Numbered from the stretch's first letter, positions 19,760-29,190 are shown. The stretch: DNA of 64,000 nucleotides from Rhizobiaceae bacterium (GCA_905339215.1 CAJPFN010000053.1:1-64000); one strand, 5' to 3'. The notes: generated by a model from the letters alone, not told the origin. A program made the numbers and translations.

Positions 19760-22435
19760 ATGGCCGACCGCCCGGCAGCCGAGGTGAGGACCACCTGCCC
19801 CTATTGCGGGGTGGGTTGCGGCGTGCTGGCCGAGGTCGCCGCGGACGGAGCCGTGTCCGTCCGCGGCGACCCGGACCATCCGGCGAACTACGGCAGGCTG
19901 TGTTCCAAGGGCTCGGCGCTCGGCGAGACGATGGGACCGAACGGTCGCGTGCTGGCGCCGGAGATCGGCAGACGGCAGGCGTCCTGGGACGAGGCGCTTG
20001 ATCTCGTGGCAAAACGCTTCGCCGACACGATCGCCGCGCACGGGCCGGATTCCGTCGCCTTCTATGTCTCCGGACAATTGCTGACGGAGGACTACTACGT
20101 CGCCAACAAGCTGATGAAGGGCTTCATCGGCTCGGGCAACATCGACACCAACTCGAGGCTCTGCATGGCCTCGTCGGTCGCCGGCCACCGCCGCGCCTTC
20201 GGCGAGGACGTCGTGCCAGGCACCTACGCGGATTTCGAGGCGGCCGACCTCGTCGTGCTGACCGGCTCCAACACCGCCTGGTGCCATCCGATCCTCTACC
20301 AGCGGCTCATGGCCGCCCGGCGCGAGCGCGGCACCAAGATCGTCGTCATCGACCCGCGCCGCACGGCCACTGCCGACGAGTGCGACCTCCACCTGGCGAT
20401 TGACCCCGGCACCGACGTGCTGCTGTTCAACGGCGTGCTGGCGCATCTCGCCCGCGCCGATGCGATCGACCAGAACTATGTCGCCGCCGCGACCTCCGGA
20501 CTCGCCGACGCGGTCGCCGCGGCCATCGCCGATGCGCCGTCGCCCGCGGGCGTCGCGGCCGGCTGCGGCCTCGCCGAGGCCGAGGTGCAGCGGTTCTTCC
20601 GGCTGTTCGCCGAGACCGAGCGCACCGTCACCGTCTACAGCCAGGGCGTCAACCAGTCGTCGCACGGAACCGACAAGGTCAACGCCATCATCAACTGCCA
20701 TCTGGCCACGGGCCGGATCGGCAAGCCCGGCATGGGTCCGTTCTCGGTCACCGGACAGCCCAACGCCATGGGCGGGCGCGAGGTCGGCGGGCTGGCCAAC
20801 CAGCTCGCCGCGCACATGGGCTTCGACCGGTCGGAAGATGTCGACCGGGTCGCGCGCTTCTGGAATGCGCCGAACACCGCCCGCAGGCCCGGCCTGAAGG
20901 CGGTCGACATGTTCCGCGCCGCCGGCGACGAGCGCATCAAGGCGCTGTGGATCATGGGTACCAATCCTGCCGTCTCGATGCCCGACGCGTCGCGGGTGCG
21001 CGCCGCGCTCAAGGCCTGCGACTTCGTCGTCGTCTCCGACGTGACCCGCACAGACACCACGCGCCATGCCGACGTGCTGCTGCCGGCCGCCGCCTGGGGC
21101 GAGAAGAGCGGCACGGTGACCAATTCGGAACGGCGCATGTCACGCCAGCGGCCGTTCATGCCTCTTCCCGGGTCCGCGCGCCCCGACTGGGACATCATCT
21201 GCGACGTCGCGCGGCGGATGGGCTTTGGCGACGCCTTCGCCTTCGACGGCCCCGCCGCGATCTTTCGCGAGCACGCCGCGCTGTCGGCCTTCGAGAACGA
21301 GGGCGCGCGGCTGTTCGACATCGGCGCGCTGGCCGCAATCGCGGATGCCGACTACGAGCGCTTCCCGCCACGCCACTGGCCGGCGAGGCCGAACGGCCCG
21401 CAGCCGGAGCGCCTGCTCGGCGACGGGCGCTTCCCGACCGGCGACGGCCGGGCGCGCTTCGTCGCCGTGCGCCACCGCGGCGTCGCCCACGCCGTCGACG
21501 CCGAGCGGCCGATCGCGCTCAACACCGGCCGCCTGCGCGACCAGTGGCACACGATGACCAGGACCGGCGGCGTGCCGCGGCTGATGTCCAACGCGCCCGA
21601 GCCGGTCATCGAGATCAACGCCGCGGACGCCGCGCGCGACGGCCTGGCCGACGGCGACCTCGCGCAAGTGTCGAGCCGCTACGGCTCGTCGCGCATCCGC
21701 GTCGCGATCAGCGACGCGCAGAAGCCGGGCACGGCGTTCCTCGCCATGCACTGGAGCGGCAGCTTCGCCGCCAATGCCGGCACCGGCCCGCTCGCCAACC
21801 CGACGGCGGACGTCCATTCGGGACAACCGGAACTGAAGCACGTCCCCGTCCGGCTTCGACGCGAGGCGGTGGCCTGGGCCGGCGTCCTGATCACCCGGCG
21901 GGACCTGCGCCCGACGGGTTTCGTACACTGGAGCCGACGCCCGGTGGACGGCGGCTGGGTCTACGATCTCTGCGGCACGGAGACGCCCGACCAGGGCATC
22001 CTCCTGTCGCGCCAGCTTCTCGGCCCGTTCGCCGGCGACAAGCTGGTCGAATACACCGACAGGCGCGGCCTCAACTATCGCGCCGCCGCGCTCGATAGCG
22101 ACGGCGCACTGGCCGAGGCGCTGCTCGTGGCGCCGCCCGGGCAGCTGCCGCCGCGGGACTGGCTGGTGTCGCTGCTGGCGACGCGCCAGCCGCTCGCATC
22201 CGCCGACCGCATGGCGATGCTGTCGGGCCGCTCGCCGGTTCCCATGCCGTCGATCGGGCGCGTCGTCTGCTCCTGCTTCAACGTCGGCGTCAACCAGATC
22301 GCCGCGGCGGTGGCCGCTGGCTGTTCGACTGTGGACCAGGTCGGTGCGCAGCTTCGCGCTGGCACCAACTGCGGCGCGTGCCGCTCCGAGATAAGGACCA
22401 TCATCGATGCAGGTCGTCTCCAGGCAGCCGAGTGA
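19760..22435 (+). CDS. nasA: Assimilatory nitrate reductase, catalytic subunit
   Basis: 891 aa molybdopterin oxidoreductase reducing nitrate to nitrite in the cytoplasm. The N-terminal [4Fe-4S] motif TCPYCGVGCGV...LCSKGS is followed by the molybdenum cofactor-binding body (including MGTNPAVSMPDASRVR). A BFD-like [2Fe-2S] domain is at the extreme C-terminus (VCSCFNVGVNQIAAAV...NCGACRSEI). No separate NADH or ferredoxin-type electron-transfer subunit (nasC/nasB) lies in this cluster, so the partner reductase is NirB or encoded elsewhere. Overlaps cysG by 29 bases. Confidence 0.94.
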   Translation: MADRPAAEVRTTCPYCGVGCGVLAEVAADGAVSVRGDPDHPANYGRLCSKGSALGETMGPNGRVLAPEIGRRQASWDEALDLVAKRFADTIAAHGPDSVAFYVSGQLLTEDYYVANKLMKGFIGSGNIDTNSRLCMASSVAGHRRAFGEDVVPGTYADFEAADLVVLTGSNTAWCHPILYQRLMAARRERGTKIVVIDPRRTATADECDLHLAIDPGTDVLLFNGVLAHLARADAIDQNYVAAATSGLADAVAAAIADAPSPAGVAAGCGLAEAEVQRFFRLFAETERTVTVYSQGVNQSSHGTDKVNAIINCHLATGRIGKPGMGPFSVTGQPNAMGGREVGGLANQLAAHMGFDRSEDVDRVARFWNAPNTARRPGLKAVDMFRAAGDERIKALWIMGTNPAVSMPDASRVRAALKACDFVVVSDVTRTDTTRHADVLLPAAAWGEKSGTVTNSERRMSRQRPFMPLPGSARPDWDIICDVARRMGFGDAFAFDGPAAIFREHAALSAFENEGARLFDIGALAAIADADYERFPPRHWPARPNGPQPERLLGDGRFPTGDGRARFVAVRHRGVAHAVDAERPIALNTGRLRDQWHTMTRTGGVPRLMSNAPEPVIEINAADAARDGLADGDLAQVSSRYGSSRIRVAISDAQKPGTAFLAMHWSGSFAANAGTGPLANPTADVHSGQPELKHVPVRLRREAVAWAGVLITRRDLRPTGFVHWSRRPVDGGWVYDLCGTETPDQGILLSRQLLGPFAGDKLVEYTDRRGLNYRAAALDSDGALAEALLVAPPGQLPPRDWLVSLLATRQPLASADRMAMLSGRSPVPMPSIGRVVCSCFNVGVNQIAAAVAAGCSTVDQVGAQLRAGTNCGACRSEIRTIIDAGRLQAAE

Positions 22436-23876
22436 GGAAGCGCCGCCGCGCATCGGGCCGCTCTCCGTCCTGCCGGTCTTCTTCGACCTCGCCGGAAAAC
22501 GCGCGGTGGTCGCCGGCGGCACGGGGGCGGCCGCGTGGAAGGCCGATCTGCTCGCGACCGCCGGCGCCGCCGTCGACGTCTTCGCCTGCGACGAAGCGCT
22601 TTCGGACGAGATGCTGCGCATCGCGGAGCGCGAGCCGAAACTGACGATCTACCGACGGCGATGGGATGCCGCCTGCCTCGCCGGCGTGGCCGTCGCCCTG
22701 GCCGATGCCGGGGGCGACGAGGAAGCCGCGGCGTTCCAGGCCGCGGCGCGTAGAGCGGGTGCGGCCTGCAACGTCATCGACAAGCCGGCCTACTGCGACT
22801 TCCAGTTCGGCGCGATCGTCAACCGCTCGCCTGTCGTGGTCGGAATATCCACGTCCGGCGCCGCGCCGATCCTCGGACAGGCGGTGCGCCGCAGGATCGA
22901 GACGCTGCTGCCGGCATCGCTCGCGGACTGGGCCGCCCTTGCCCGCGCGCTCCGCCAGCGGGTGGTCGAGGCCCTCGCTACGGGGCAAGCCCGCCGCGCC
23001 TTCTGGGAGCGGTTCGTCGACCGCGCCTTCGGATCCGCCCCTTCCGACACGGCGGAGCGGGAGCTGAGCGCGATCCTGCGCGGCATGGACGCCGAGGCGA
23101 GGGCCGGCCATGTCACCTTCGTCGGCGCCGGGCCGGGCGAGGCCGAGCTCCTGACCCTGAAGGCGGTCAGGGCGCTGCAGGCCGCCGACGTGATCCTGTT
23201 CGACGACCTGGTCTCGGACGAGGTGCTCGAGCTTGCCCGGCGCGAGGCGAAGCGCATCCTCGTCGGCAAGCGGGCGGGTCGGCCGAGCTGCAAGCAGCAT
23301 GAGATCAACGCCATGATGATCGCCCTTGCCAAGGCCGGCCGAAGGGTGGTGCGGCTGAAGTCGGGCGATCCGATGATCTTCGGCCGTGCCGGCGAGGAGA
23401 TCGCCGCGCTGGAGCAGGAGAACATCGCCTACGACGTCGTCCCCGGCATCACCGCCGGGATTGCGCTGGCGGCGAGGCTGGGCGTCTCGCTGACGCACCG
23501 CGACTGTGCGCGGTCCGTGCGCTTCGTCACCGGCCACTCCCGGCACGGCGGCCTACCGCAAGACCTGGATTGGGCCGCCATCGCCGATCCTTCGACAACC
23601 ACGATCTTCTATATGGGCGGGCGCACGGCGGCGCAGATTTCCACTACGCTCGTCGACCGCGGAATGCCGGCGACGACCCCGGCGGTCGTCGCCGCGGACA
23701 TCGGCCGAGCGTGCGAAACGATGCATCGCACCGATCTGGCCGGACTGCGCGACGCGGCGGAGCTGGCCGGCGACCGCAAGGCCGTCCTGATCGGCATCGG
23801 CGCCGTGTTCGCGCGCGAACCGCAATCGGCCTACGGGCTGCGGACCGAGGGCCGACGCCAAGGCCACGTCGCCTGA
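22407..23876 (+). CDS. cysG: Sirohaem synthase (CysG)
   Basis: 489 aa multifunctional enzyme making sirohaem, the NirB cofactor. The N-terminal third is the precorrin-2 dehydrogenase/ferrochelatase (VLPVFFDLAGKRAVVAGGTGAAA). The C-terminal part is the uroporphyrinogen-III C-methyltransferase, with VTFVGAGPGEAELLTLKA, LVGKRAGRPSCKQ and RLKSGDPMIFGRAGEE. The dehydrogenase NAD loop reads GGTGAAAWK, slightly divergent from the usual GGGxVA. Last gene of the operon; a bidirectional terminator follows. Confidence 0.93.
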   Translation: MQVVSRQPSEEAPPRIGPLSVLPVFFDLAGKRAVVAGGTGAAAWKADLLATAGAAVDVFACDEALSDEMLRIAEREPKLTIYRRRWDAACLAGVAVALADAGGDEEAAAFQAAARRAGAACNVIDKPAYCDFQFGAIVNRSPVVVGISTSGAAPILGQAVRRRIETLLPASLADWAALARALRQRVVEALATGQARRAFWERFVDRAFGSAPSDTAERELSAILRGMDAEARAGHVTFVGAGPGEAELLTLKAVRALQAADVILFDDLVSDEVLELARREAKRILVGKRAGRPSCKQHEINAMMIALAKAGRRVVRLKSGDPMIFGRAGEEIAALEQENIAYDVVPGITAGIALAARLGVSLTHRDCARSVRFVTGHSRHGGLPQDLDWAAIADPSTTTIFYMGGRTAAQISTTLVDRGMPATTPAVVAADIGRACETMHRTDLAGLRDAAELAGDRKAVLIGIGAVFAREPQSAYGLRTEGRRQGHVA

Positions 23877-23922
23877 TCGGCGTTCGATCGGACTGCGTGC
23901 CTTGAAGGGCAGGACGCGAAAC

Positions 23923-23946
23923 CGGATGCCGGGGCGACGGCATCCG
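23923..23946. terminator. Bidirectional terminator between cysG and aminotransferase gene
   Basis: CGGATGCCG (23923-23931), loop GGGCGA, CGGCATCCG (23938-23946): a perfect 9-bp stem in the 87-bp gap between two converging genes. No long T-run on either side. Confidence 0.65.
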
Positions 23947-23963
23947 ACACGTGGTAGCGAGGA

Positions 23964-25313
23964 TCAGGCCGCGGCGAGGCCGGCGTCGAGTGCCTCCGCG
24001 ATGGTTTGCACTTGTGCGGACGTCAGGATGAGCGGCGGGGACAGGATGATGTTGGATCCGGAGACCCTCAACATGACGCCCGCTTCATAGGCGACGTCCG
24101 ACACGCGCTTCATGACGCCCTTGTCGGCCGCCTTCTTGCCATCGCGATCCGAGACCAGTTCGACGGCGGACATCAGCCCCTTGGAGCGGACGTCGCCGAC
24201 GACCGCGTGCTTGCGCTTCAGCCCTTCCAGCGCCTCCGCCAGTTCGCGGCCGCGCGCGGCGGCGTTTTCGTGAACCTTCAGGCGGCGGGTCTCGCCGAGC
24301 GCCGCGACGCCCGCCGCACAGCCGACGGGGTGGCCGGAATAGGTGTACCCGTGGCCGATCGAACCGAAGCTGGTCTTGTCGGCTTCGAAGGCCTCCGCGA
24401 CCTTCTCCCCGATCATCGTGGCACCCAGCGGGAAATAACCCGAGGTGATCGCCTTGGCGATCGTCATCATGTCGGGCTTCACGTCGTAGAGGCGGGAGCC
24501 GGACCAGGCTCCGGTACGGCCGAACCCGGTGACGACCTCGTCGGCGATCAGCAGGATCTCGTGGCGGTCGCAGACCTCGCGCACCATCGCCATGAAGCTC
24601 TCATGCGGGACGATCACCCCGCCCGCGCCGAGCACCGGCTCCATGATGAACGCCGCGATCGTGTCGCCTCCCTGGAAGGCGATCTCGTCCTCCAGCGCCC
24701 GGACGCAAAGCCTGGCCAGCTTGGCGGGATCGGTTTCGTCGAACGGATTGCGATAGGCATAGGGCGCCGGGATGTGGAACACGCCCGGCATCAGCGGCTC
24801 GTAGTTGCGGCGGAAATTGGCGTTGCCGTTGACCGAGGCGCCGCCGAAATGGGTGCCGTGATAGCCCTTCTTGAGCGCCAGGAACTTGGTGCGGTCGCCT
24901 TGTCCGCGGATCTTCCAGTATTGCCGCGCCAACCTGAGCGCGGTCTCCACCGAATCCGACCCGCCGGAGGTGAAGAAGGCCCGCACCATGCCCTCCGGCG
25001 CGAAGAACTGCGTCAGTTCCCAGGCCAGTTCGATCGACGGGCCGGTCGAGGTGCCGCGGAAGCCGGAATAGTAGGGCAGTGCGTCGAGCTGCATCGCGAT
25101 CGCCCGCTTGATCGGGTCGCAGTCGTAGCCGAGATTAACGTTCCAGAGACCTCCCACGGCGTCGAGAACCGTGCGGCCTTCCAGGTCGGTCACATAGGCG
25201 CCCTCTCCCTTCATGATGATGCGCGGCGGATGGCTGCGCATCTCGGCGGGATGCGCCATCGGGTGCCAGATCTGCCGGGCGTTGTTCTCGGCAAGGAAAT
25301 TCGTGTCACGCAT
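23964..25313 (-). CDS. Class III (omega) aminotransferase
   Basis: 449 aa PLP enzyme of the class III family (omega-amino acid or amine:pyruvate type), cytoplasmic. The PLP motifs are LIADEVVTGFGRTG and the lysine block MTIAKAITSGYFPLGA; GHGYTYSGHPVGCAAG is also typical. The start is the ATG at 25313 (MRDTNFLAE); longer frames read through the HAD gene. It overlaps that gene by 8 bases and is last in an operon with the Tm-1-like gene. A second class III aminotransferase lies in the divergent operon, so both may act on the same imported amine-bearing compound. Substrate unknown. Confidence 0.85.
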   Translation of the reverse strand: MRDTNFLAENNARQIWHPMAHPAEMRSHPPRIIMKGEGAYVTDLEGRTVLDAVGGLWNVNLGYDCDPIKRAIAMQLDALPYYSGFRGTSTGPSIELAWELTQFFAPEGMVRAFFTSGGSDSVETALRLARQYWKIRGQGDRTKFLALKKGYHGTHFGGASVNGNANFRRNYEPLMPGVFHIPAPYAYRNPFDETDPAKLARLCVRALEDEIAFQGGDTIAAFIMEPVLGAGGVIVPHESFMAMVREVCDRHEILLIADEVVTGFGRTGAWSGSRLYDVKPDMMTIAKAITSGYFPLGATMIGEKVAEAFEADKTSFGSIGHGYTYSGHPVGCAAGVAALGETRRLKVHENAAARGRELAEALEGLKRKHAVVGDVRSKGLMSAVELVSDRDGKKAADKGVMKRVSDVAYEAGVMLRVSGSNIILSPPLILTSAQVQTIAEALDAGLAAA

Positions 25314-26001
25314 GTGCGGTCCTCTCGGCATTGCTTTCGGGCAGGTCGAGGGCGAGCCCGAAATGGGCCAGCGCCTCGCTGAAGGAACGGCGCGGGTCGC
25401 GCACCTCGAAATGGACGGCGCGCATCCCGGCGCGCTGCGCACCGGCGACGTTGCGCGCCTGATCGTCGACGAAGACGCAGGCTTCCGCCGGCAAGCCGAG
25501 CGCCTCGGCCACGGCGGCATAGGCGCGCGGATCGGGCTTGAGGATGCCCGTGTAGGTCGCGTCGACGATCGCGTCGAACAGCGAAAGCAACGGCAGCCGC
25601 TGCCGGAAATCCGCGCCGTAGAACAGGTCGAGCTCGTTCGAAAGCACGGCGAGCCCGACGCCGGCCTCGTGGGCGATACGGATCGCGGCACGGGCTTCCG
25701 GCCGGACGACCGCCTCGGGATCGGCACCACGAGCCCGGCGGACGAACGTCTCCATGGCGAACCACTCCTCGCCGACCAGCCGTCCGACTTCGCGCGTGCG
25801 CTCCATCCAGTAGTCGCGCTCGCTGATCTCGTCCGCCTGCATGGCTCGCCACAGGCTGTCTTCGTGGGGCGCGAACGGGCCCCGCCAGGTCAGGGTGCCC
25901 GCCGGCAAGCCAAGCGCGGCCTCGGTGAGGTCGTGCGTCTCGAACAGCGTGCGGGTAACAACTCCGCCGAAATCGAGCACGAGGGCGGCGGGCTTGCTCA
26001 T
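25306..26001 (-). CDS. HAD-family hydrolase
   Basis: 231 aa HAD superfamily subfamily IA hydrolase. Motif I is DFGGVV, with the second Asp of the usual DxD replaced by Gly; motif II is VLSNELD; motif III/IV is KPDPRAYAAVAEALG with VFVDDQARNVAGA. The G in motif I suggests loss of classic phosphatase chemistry or a divergent role, as seen in the epoxide-hydrolase N-terminal-like HAD branch, which also begins DFGGV. Overlaps both neighbours (ATGA upstream), so it is firmly in the operon. Confidence 0.8.
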   Translation of the reverse strand: MSKPAALVLDFGGVVTRTLFETHDLTEAALGLPAGTLTWRGPFAPHEDSLWRAMQADEISERDYWMERTREVGRLVGEEWFAMETFVRRARGADPEAVVRPEARAAIRIAHEAGVGLAVLSNELDLFYGADFRQRLPLLSLFDAIVDATYTGILKPDPRAYAAVAEALGLPAEACVFVDDQARNVAGAQRAGMRAVHFEVRDPRRSFSEALAHFGLALDLPESNAERTAHA

Positions 26002-27242
26002 GCGGCTGCCGCTCCCGGCTCGATGACGCCGTCGGCCACCCAGCGGTCGAAGATGTCGAGTGCGGCATCGACGAAGTCGCGGCTGTTGATATGGCCCGCG
26101 ATTTCCCGGAACTCGACGTTCGACGGCACGCTGCGGCGCATCTCGTCCATGAAGGCGGCCGTTGCTGCCGGCTCGTGAAGCGGCTCGCCTTCCTGATCCC
26201 ATTGCTGGATGCCACCGGCAGGCAGGACGAAGGCGGTGGGACCGCCGGCTGCGGCGAGCTTCGCGCCGATGGCGCGGGCGATGGCGCGGCGTCCCTCGCC
26301 GTCGCTCGTTACCGAAGCGAGCAGCCGGTTGTGCGCATGGTAGGGGCGCCCGTCGAAGCGTTGCGGAACCGGCTGCCATGTGGGGAAGTCGACCATGTCG
26401 ATCGCGCCCGGAGCGACGATCTGCGGCACACCGGCCCGGCCGGCATTCTCCAGTCGGTCGGCGCCGGACGTGACCACCGAGCCCGACAGGTGATTGGCGA
26501 GTTCCTGCAGGCTGAAGTCGAGCACGGCGGCGAAGCCGCGCTGCGCCGCGATCGCCTCGAGCGCCCGGCCGCCCATCCCGGTGGTGTGGAAGATCACCAC
26601 CTCGTAGCCGCGCCTTTCCAGCTCTGGCTTCAGCGTAACCATGTAGGTGAGGCAGCTCTTGCCGAGGGAGCTGATCCCGACGACGGGTCGCCTGCGGTCG
26701 GGCCGTTCCGCGGTGCGTGCGGCACCCACGACCGCACCGCATGCCTGCGACAGGACCGCCCTGCAGGTGGAGTTCAGCCCGTAAAGGCCACCGGCCCACA
26801 GGATCATCATCAGGTCGGTCGCGATGCGCTCCGGCGGAATGAGATGCGAGTAGGATATTGTGGAGACGACGAACTTCGGCACACCGAGCGGCAGCGCCAG
26901 CGCCACGTCGAGGGCGAGATCCGTTCCCATCGTGCCGCCCAGCGCGATGACGCCGTCGATTCGGCCCTCGTCATGGAGCCGCTTCGTCAAGGCCGACGCG
27001 CCGGCAGCCATCACCGTCATCGCGCTGTTCTCGTCGCCGAGCGCGACGATGGCCGGAATGGTCGAGCCGCCGGCGGCCGCCACGGCGTGCTTGTCGAACT
27101 CGGCGCGGTAGGGAGGATCGCCGAGCACGCTGACGTCGAGCATCAGCGGCAGCCCGCCGGCCTCGGCCACCTTGCCGCGCATGAACTCGAGCTCGTCCGC
27201 CTTGGTGTCGCCCGTCCCGATGATCAGGATCCTCGGCTGCAT
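25998..27242 (-). CDS. Tm-1-like (UPF0261) ATP-binding protein
   Basis: 414 aa protein of the UPF0261/Tm-1-like family, named after the N-terminal part of the plant virus resistance protein Tm-1. Visible blocks are ILIIGTGDTKADELEFMRG, IALGGTMGTD, TTGMGGRALEAI and PGAIDMVDFPTW. The bacterial function is uncertain; a catabolic or nucleotide-binding role has been suggested for the family from context. The start ATG at 27242 follows the IclR gene end by 17 bp and the stop overlaps the HAD gene as ATGA. Here it belongs to an amine/acid catabolic-looking operon, without its frequent TIM-barrel partner. Confidence 0.85.
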   Translation of the reverse strand: MQPRILIIGTGDTKADELEFMRGKVAEAGGLPLMLDVSVLGDPPYRAEFDKHAVAAAGGSTIPAIVALGDENSAMTVMAAGASALTKRLHDEGRIDGVIALGGTMGTDLALDVALALPLGVPKFVVSTISYSHLIPPERIATDLMMILWAGGLYGLNSTCRAVLSQACGAVVGAARTAERPDRRRPVVGISSLGKSCLTYMVTLKPELERRGYEVVIFHTTGMGGRALEAIAAQRGFAAVLDFSLQELANHLSGSVVTSGADRLENAGRAGVPQIVAPGAIDMVDFPTWQPVPQRFDGRPYHAHNRLLASVTSDGEGRRAIARAIGAKLAAAGGPTAFVLPAGGIQQWDQEGEPLHEPAATAAFMDEMRRSVPSNVEFREIAGHINSRDFVDAALDIFDRWVADGVIEPGAAAA

Positions 27243-27259
27243 CCGTGCTTTCTCCTCCG

Positions 27260-28036
27260 TCACGCGGAAACCCTGCCTCGAAGCGCGTTGAAGCCTTCGC
27301 CATTGAGTCGCTCGCTGATCTCCCGCGCGGCGGCGGCCACGGCCTTGCCGCGCTCGGCGGCGGCGGCCTTCGACGTGCGCACGACCGGAGCCGCGACGGC
27401 CAGCGTGCCGATGGCGTAGCCGCCCGATCCCAGGATCGCGGCGGCGACGCTGAAGACGCCGTCCTCGAAGCCCTGGTCCATGACGGAATATCCGCGCCCG
27501 CGCGTAGCCTCGACTTCCTTGAGAACGGCTCCGGGTTCGGTGAGGGTGTGGGAGGTGTACGCCGCCAGTGGACTGCCCAACGCCTCCTTCACCACTTCCG
27601 GACGCGCATGCGCCAGATAGGCGAGGCCCGATGCCGTCGAGTGAAGGGGAAGGTATTCGCCGACGTTCACGTTGACCCGGTTCGCCCGGGCCGGATGTTC
27701 GACCAGGACCGTGAGCAGCGAGCCGTTGACGGCTTCCGCCAGATGAACCGTCTCCGACGTGGCGGCCGCCAGTTCGCGCAGGTAGGGCAGCGCTGTCTGC
27801 AGGAGCGGGAACCGTGCCTCGCGGATGCGGGCGAGCCGTGTCAGCCCGGCGCCCAGCCGGTAGTGGCGCGTCTCCCCGTCCTGCTCGACGAAGCCATGCC
27901 GCGCCAGGGACACAAGCAGCCGCCGTGTCGTTGCCTTGTCGAATCCTGCACGCCGCGCGATCTCGGTCAGGCCGAGTTCGGGCGTGTCGATGCTGAACAG
28001 ATCGAGCAGCGAAATCGCCTTGCCAACCGTACTCAA
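27260..28036 (-). CDS. IclR-family transcriptional regulator
   Basis: 258 aa regulator with an N-terminal winged helix-turn-helix (LGLTEIARRAGFDKATTRRL at about residues 22-41) and a C-terminal IclR effector domain (ETVHLAEAVNGSLLTVL, LPLHSTASGLAYLA). It is first in the minus-strand operon and divergent from tctC. The 152-bp intergenic region has overlapping dyads that are likely its operator. Members usually sense a catabolic intermediate and control the adjoining uptake and degradation genes. Confidence 0.9.
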   Translation of the reverse strand: MSTVGKAISLLDLFSIDTPELGLTEIARRAGFDKATTRRLLVSLARHGFVEQDGETRHYRLGAGLTRLARIREARFPLLQTALPYLRELAAATSETVHLAEAVNGSLLTVLVEHPARANRVNVNVGEYLPLHSTASGLAYLAHARPEVVKEALGSPLAAYTSHTLTEPGAVLKEVEATRGRGYSVMDQGFEDGVFSVAAAILGSGGYAIGTLAVAAPVVRTSKAAAAERGKAVAAAAREISERLNGEGFNALRGRVSA

Positions 28037-28111
28037 GCGTTTCCTCCCCTGTCATTCGACCGCGTCGACAGAAAGAAGTTGACAGGATGGCCGTCAGTTT
28101 GCAAGTCTATA

Positions 28112-28139
28112 TTTGAAATAAGGGTTCAAATAATGAACC
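28112..28139. promoter_or_regulatory. Candidate IclR operator between divergent operons
   Basis: Two overlapping inverted repeats: TTTGAA-N7-TTCAAA (28112-28130) and GGTTCA-N5-TGAACC (28123-28139). They sit between the IclR gene and tctC in an AT-richer patch, where a regulator could control both directions. Confidence 0.55.
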
Positions 28140-28188
28140 GACAACAAGGGAACCGCGGGCGCTCGGCCCGCAAGCGAGGAGAGAACTC

Positions 28189-29130
28189 ATGAGAACATTT
28201 CGAGGTGCCCTGCTGACGGGCGCGGTCATGGCATTGATGTCCGTCGGCGCCGCATGGGCCGAGTATCCGGAAAAGCCGGTCGGCTTCGTCGTTCCCTTCC
28301 CGCCCGGCGACCTGGAGGACGTACTGACGCGCATGATCGCGGAAGACTTCCAGGCGAAGTACGGCGTCGCTGCCGCCGTCATCAACAAGCCGTCAGACGG
28401 CGGCCCGTTTCCGGGTGCTGCCGAAGTCGCGGCCGCTCCGGCCGACGGCTACACGGTCGGTTCCTTCGTCGTCGACATTCCGGTCGTCGGGCCGGAGGTC
28501 GGCATCCCGGCCCTCAATCCCGATCCGTTCCAGCCTCTCGGGATCTTCCTCACCTATCCCTTCGTGATTGCGACCTCCGCGGATGCGCCCTATGGCAGCA
28601 TGCAGGAGCTGGCCGGCTACGCGAAAGACAACAAGGTGGCGCTCGGCCATTTCGGCTCGTTCCTGCTGCCCACCCAGGCGACCTTCGCCGCGGCCAAGCA
28701 GCTCGGCTTCGAATGGGGAACCGAGGCGTCGAACGACGCACTGGACTGCAATTCGCTCGCGTCCGGCGATTTCGACGTCATCAACACGACGATGCAGCAG
28801 ATCCTTCCCTGCCTGGACAAGGTGAAGATCCTCGCCACGATCACCGACGGTCCGATCAGCATCGTTCCCGACGCCCCGACGCTCGCCTCGATCGCTCCCG
28901 AACTCAACGTGTCGCTGTGGAACGGCCTGTTCGTGCACAAGGACACGCCCGCCGACGTGCGCGAGAAGATCATCGCGGTTGCAAAGGAGACCATGGCCTC
29001 CGACCGCGCCAGGAAGCTCTCGGCGGATACCGGCGCAATCGTCTACTGGAAGGATGCCGAGGCGGCGGTGCGCCAGATCGAGTCCGACAAGGCGACGATC
29101 GCCAAGATCAACGAAATGATCGCCAACTGA
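28189..29130 (+). CDS. tctC: Tripartite tricarboxylate transporter, binding protein (TctC)
   Basis: 313 aa periplasmic solute-binding protein of the TctC/Bug family. Its 24-residue signal peptide ends SVGAAWA|EYPEKPV, and EYPEKPVGFVVPFPPGD is the standard start of the mature family. It is the first gene of the plus operon, with TctB and TctA downstream. Family ligands are citrate, other carboxylates or amidated/amino acids; binding of the carboxylate by backbone loops prevents prediction of the ligand here. GAGGAGAG precedes the ATG. Confidence 0.88.
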   Translation: MRTFRGALLTGAVMALMSVGAAWAEYPEKPVGFVVPFPPGDLEDVLTRMIAEDFQAKYGVAAAVINKPSDGGPFPGAAEVAAAPADGYTVGSFVVDIPVVGPEVGIPALNPDPFQPLGIFLTYPFVIATSADAPYGSMQELAGYAKDNKVALGHFGSFLLPTQATFAAAKQLGFEWGTEASNDALDCNSLASGDFDVINTTMQQILPCLDKVKILATITDGPISIVPDAPTLASIAPELNVSLWNGLFVHKDTPADVREKIIAVAKETMASDRARKLSADTGAIVYWKDAEAAVRQIESDKATIAKINEMIAN

Positions 29131-29140
29131 CAGCGAGGCG

Positions 29141-29168
29141 AAGGGCCGGGAGCGAAATCCCGGCCCTT
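29141..29168 (+). terminator. Intra-operon hairpin after tctC
   Basis: AAGGGCCGGG (29141-29150), an 8-base loop, CCCGGCCCTT (29159-29168): a perfect 10-bp stem in the tctC-tctB gap, with no T-run. Likely differential expression of the binding protein. Confidence 0.6.
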
Positions 29169-29190
29169 CCCGCCAACGGAATTGGCATCC

